Positions 10,252 through 12,469 of a stretch of 12,469 nt of DNA are shown here, in pieces. The stretch is from Chlamydomonas sphaeroides. Its lineage: Eukaryota; Chlorophyta; Chlorophyceae; Chlamydomonadales; Chlamydomonadaceae. The translations under genes were made by a program, and so were the position numbers. Where the stretch lies: the NCBI GenBank assembly GCA_001662425.1, contig BDDC01000807.1:29642-42110 (forward strand). The letters run 5' to 3'. Numbering within the stretch: the stretch's first letter is position 1; each line of letters opens with the position of its first letter. The notes below the pieces were generated by a model. The model was not told where the DNA came from. It was given only the letters and a program-made list of their open reading frames with translations, and did not search any database.

Positions 10252-10281
10252 GAATGGTTCACCGGAACGGTCGAACCATTC
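10252..10281. repeat. 9-bp inverted repeat inside the element
   Basis: GAATGGTTC (10252-10260) and its exact complement GAACCATTC (10273-10281) flank a 12-base loop that itself contains GGAACGGTC. A nearby imperfect palindrome centred on GGCCGCGGCC (10233-10242), with CGGTT and AACCG arms, gives a second possible hairpin. Confidence 0.75.
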
Positions 10282-10291
10282 TGCCAGACCG

Positions 10292-10352
10292 TGCGCAACG
10301 GTCCGCAGAAAGGTCTGCGCAACGGTCCGCAGAAAGGTCTGCGCAACGGTCC
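10292..10352. repeat. 24-bp tandem repeat, about 2.5 copies
   Basis: The unit TGCGCAACGGTCCGCAGAAA plus GGTC is repeated exactly at 10292-10315 and 10316-10339, with a partial third copy to 10352. As a multiple of three it keeps one plus-strand frame open (an eight-residue period NGPQKGLR in the frame 10165-10473). Given its place inside a repeat element, I read that as a by-product and not as a gene. Confidence 0.85.
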
Positions 10353-10932
10353 ACTAACAATCGCACAGCCTGAAGCCAAATCATTTCTGGTCCACGTGCG
10401 TGTGCCGTTTACTCAAATGAACTGCCCCCCACCTGCGTGCGGCCCTGCCTGGTCTACATGCGCATACGCGTAGGTGCTTGTGAATGTATGGTTGCAAAGT
10501 AAACACTCGTAGGGGCCACCGACGCCAAGCACCTTCAGTCTCCCTTGTTTGTGCAATCGAGGAAAGGTCTGAGGCTATCGACCGCGCATCATCGCGGCAG
10601 GAGAGGCGACAGCGTAAAGTGAGAGCAGAGTTACAAGTATGTAACGCGGCAAGCACTATGTGCGTGAACGCGCGCTGTGGCATAGTGGCCTAGCAACCGT
10701 CATCATGTGCCTTAACTATTGGTTCAAGTGCGAGGATGCTGGTTGCGGTAGGGTGGCTGGTCGGTGGGCGGCACGAACTATTCCCCCCAACCACTCCTCG
10801 AACGGTCACCGGGTGGTTGCTAAATGGTCGCTGGATGGTTGCTCCGGTGGAACCGTTTCCTTAGTGGTTGCCCAATGGTTGTCCAACGGTCAGAAAACCC
10901 CCGGAATGGTTGGTCGGCAGTTGCCAGAGTGG

Positions 10933-12097
10933 GTTGTATGCCGCCACGGTGCGGACATGGACGATGTGCTGCTGGGCCAGGGTGCTTGCCTGGGGAAGGG
11001 GAGGAAATGCGGGAGGGGTCGTGGGGCGTCATCCCATTACACGGCTACCCTCCTGAATATAACGATTGGTGTACTCCACCATGTCGTAAACTTTAACTTT
11101 TTTTTACTTTTAACGGGAGGGGAGGGGAGAGATGGCAAGGGCGCAAGAAGCGCAGGATGTGGGCCACACACGGGTATATGTTCATTATTATGCACACACG
11201 CATGGCCCGACACTCGACATACCTGCGCATACGCCGTGGCAAAGGCGCCGCTGGCCGAAGCCGTGCCGTGCGCCATGAGCGCTCCGCCCAGCCCTAGGAA
11301 GGGCATGCAGCCCAGCATCAGGAATGCCATCTCCCAGCCCCTGGCGAAGCCAATCGCAACTCCAGCAATGACGGTGCAGCTGCGGGACGTGTGCGGGTCA
11401 GGTGGGGAGCGGCGCGCCGTCATCATCATTGGCAATACCCGTTCATTCCGTCCCCACAAGGCCTCCCGTCATGCTGAGCTCAGCCGGTGCGATGCCCTTG
11501 CGATCGCCTGTGCTAGCTAGCCGCCGGTGCCATACCTGTGGCGCAGGAACGCCCCAAGCTTCTCGCTGATTGCGTTCTGCACCTCCAGCGAGTCCTCGTT
11601 GAGCAGCTGCAACAGGGCACCTGACGAGGCGAGGGCCGGCGGCCATGGTCAGCGGGCTTGATTGGCGGATCAATTATATATGTATCCAGGCACGCAGGCT
11701 TGATGTACGCAGGACGGCGGCAGGAGTTTTCCCAGGTGTGCACAGCAAGTTGTGTGGCCTTGCCAAACGCGCGGCGGGCGTCACCAGTCTGTCACGGCGA
11801 TGAGAGACGGCTGGTCCTCCGTCGGCCAACGCATACATTTCCCGCCACCACGCACACCATCGCCGCCCGCACCGGCATCTGGATGGTACATGGTTGCTGT
11901 GGGACTGTGCCGCTGTCCCGTCGCGTGCCAAGGCCCCCTTCCATTTGTTTTCTGCAAGCGGCGTGCGCCGGCGGTGACCCCCTCTTTACTTATCGACCCG
12001 CCGCCCGCCTCGCTCACCCGTGGTGGCGTGCACGTCATAGAAGGCCACGTCCTGGTTTAGCGCCGCAGCCAGGAAGCGTGCCATAAGCATTTGAGCC
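10933..12097 (-). CDS. ABCB-type ABC transporter, membrane-domain fragment, interrupted
   Basis: Four exons of an ABC exporter transmembrane domain (ABC_membrane type): 12097-12018, 11620-11536, 11379-11223 and 10989-10933. The GT-AG junctions agree in phase (1, 2, 0); the first starts in phase 2, so upstream exons must exist. Order of family signs: ARFLAAALNQDVAFYDVHAT, equivalent to the 'LRQDVAFFD...TTG' coupling loop of MDR/P-glycoproteins; LLQLLNEDSLEVQNAISEKL, leading to the third membrane helix; VAIGFARGWEMAFLMLGCMP, spanning helices 3-4; and ASTLAQQHIVHVRTVAAYN, equivalent to 'AGAVAEEALSSIRTVVAFGGE'. The frame then enters the inverted-repeat end of the 10083-10931 element and meets a stop within it. 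No Walker A, signature (LSGGQ) or Walker B motif is present anywhere to the left. Either the gene is disrupted or truncated, or the rest lies outside recognisable sequence. Intact members export lipids or hydrophobic compounds using ATP. It may be a pseudogene. Confidence 0.77.
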
Positions 12098-12469
12098 CTA
12101 CAGCGCGACTTTGGCCATGCCAACAACAGTTTTGCCAAGAACTTTAAAATCTGTATCGCTTCAGCGCACTCGGCAGCGTGTAACTTCAGGCAGCAGCGTG
12201 TTAGGTTACTGAGTGCCAGCCGCGTAAATCGTCGACGAAACACTTGGAAACAAATTGCATTTCTCATTTCGCGTTGTGCAGCAGTATTCGGTACGCTGAG
12301 GCGCAGGCGACTAGCAAGGTAGCGTAGGCTAAGTCAGCGACTTGTACGTATTGACACAGTCAACAGCGACCTCGCAACAGTTCGCGATTGACAACAACAG
12401 TAGTATTTGTGTTTGTATGTAGCAGTTAATTCATGCTACAATCCGGTCAGCATCCGTTGCTGTTGGCTG
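12098..12469. other. No recognised exon; upstream intron or 5' region of ABC gene
   Basis: The ABC exon starting at 12097 is preceded on the minus strand by an acceptor (CGCGCTGTAG), so at least the adjoining part should be intron. The stretch looks less GC-rich than the exons, especially near the window end, and no TM1-TM2 coding segment of the transporter was recognised. The preceding exon is therefore probably beyond the window edge. Confidence 0.5.

Larger units (their letters stand above)
10083..10931. mobile_element. Foldback / MITE-like repeat element, non-autonomous
   Basis: The 849-bp block is bounded by a 12-bp inverted repeat: CACTCTGGCAAC at 10083-10094 and its exact complement GTTGCCAGAGTG at 10920-10931. 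Inside, both ends carry arrays of the same short word in opposite orientation: CAACCATT three times at 11-bp spacing on the left, and ATGGTTG/GTGGTTGC copies at 10813-10915 on the right. The interior is full of related words (AACGGTT, AACGGTC, AACCATT), a hairpin-forming repeat and a 24-bp tandem repeat. GTATGC occurs just outside each end (10075-10080 and 10936-10941) and could be a target-site duplication, offset 2 and 4 bp from the inverted repeats. No transposase gene is seen, so it would depend on an enzyme encoded elsewhere. The superfamily is not assignable from the ends alone. Confidence 0.65.

Noticed and set aside
10165..10473. 102-codon plus-strand frame with the eight-residue period NGPQKGLR
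   Set aside because: The periodicity comes from the 24-bp tandem repeat inside the foldback element; no sign of selection as protein.
11095..11115. T-rich tract in the ABC intron, possible poly(A) tail of a retroposed copy on the other strand
   Set aside because: It is interrupted by other bases, with no retroposed body or target duplication next to it; more likely simple intron sequence.

Overview
The window looks like nuclear DNA of a green alga of the Chlamydomonas/Volvox type. Its genes are GC-rich and densely interrupted by short introns (about 80-400 nt) with GTGAG/GTAxG/GTGCG donors and CAG acceptors. Most exons are below 170 nt, and a TGTAA polyadenylation-like motif lies behind one gene. 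No bacterial-style operon or ribosome-binding pattern is seen. The lineage call is inference; no organelle or bacterial signature was found. All exon models were built by hand from conserved protein motifs and matching intron phases.

Layout: (1) 1-1355 holds no gene I recognise and probably includes the 3'UTR of the next gene. (2) 1356-5122, minus strand, is a complete cytochrome P450 gene of 11-12 exons. (3) 5123-6063 is the P450 upstream region plus the 3'UTR of the next gene. (4) 6064-7146, minus, is a three-exon TLC-domain multi-pass membrane protein (TRAM/LAG1/CLN8 superfamily). (5) 7147-7486 is a 340-bp shared upstream region. (6) 7487-8714, plus, is a six-exon glycolipid transfer protein (GLTP) gene. 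(7) 8715-10082 has no recognisable gene. (8) 10083-10931 is a foldback, MITE-like repeat element with 12-bp terminal inverted repeats, internal CAACCATT-type subrepeats and a 24-bp tandem repeat. (9) 10933-12097, minus, holds four exons of an ABCB-type (MDR/P-glycoprotein-like) ABC transporter membrane domain. The fourth exon runs straight into the end of the repeat element and no nucleotide-binding domain is found beyond it. (10) 12098-12469 holds no recognised exon.

How the genes may relate: the TLC protein and the GLTP are divergently transcribed from one short intergenic region. Both families act on ceramide/sphingolipid or membrane lipids, and a P450 and a lipid-exporter-type ABC fragment flank them. 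A small lipid-metabolism neighbourhood is therefore a reasonable hypothesis, not a demonstrated one. The strongest anomaly is the ABC transporter reading frame broken exactly where the repeat element starts. The P450 also has an unusual I-helix, lacking the acidic residue of the oxygen-activation motif.
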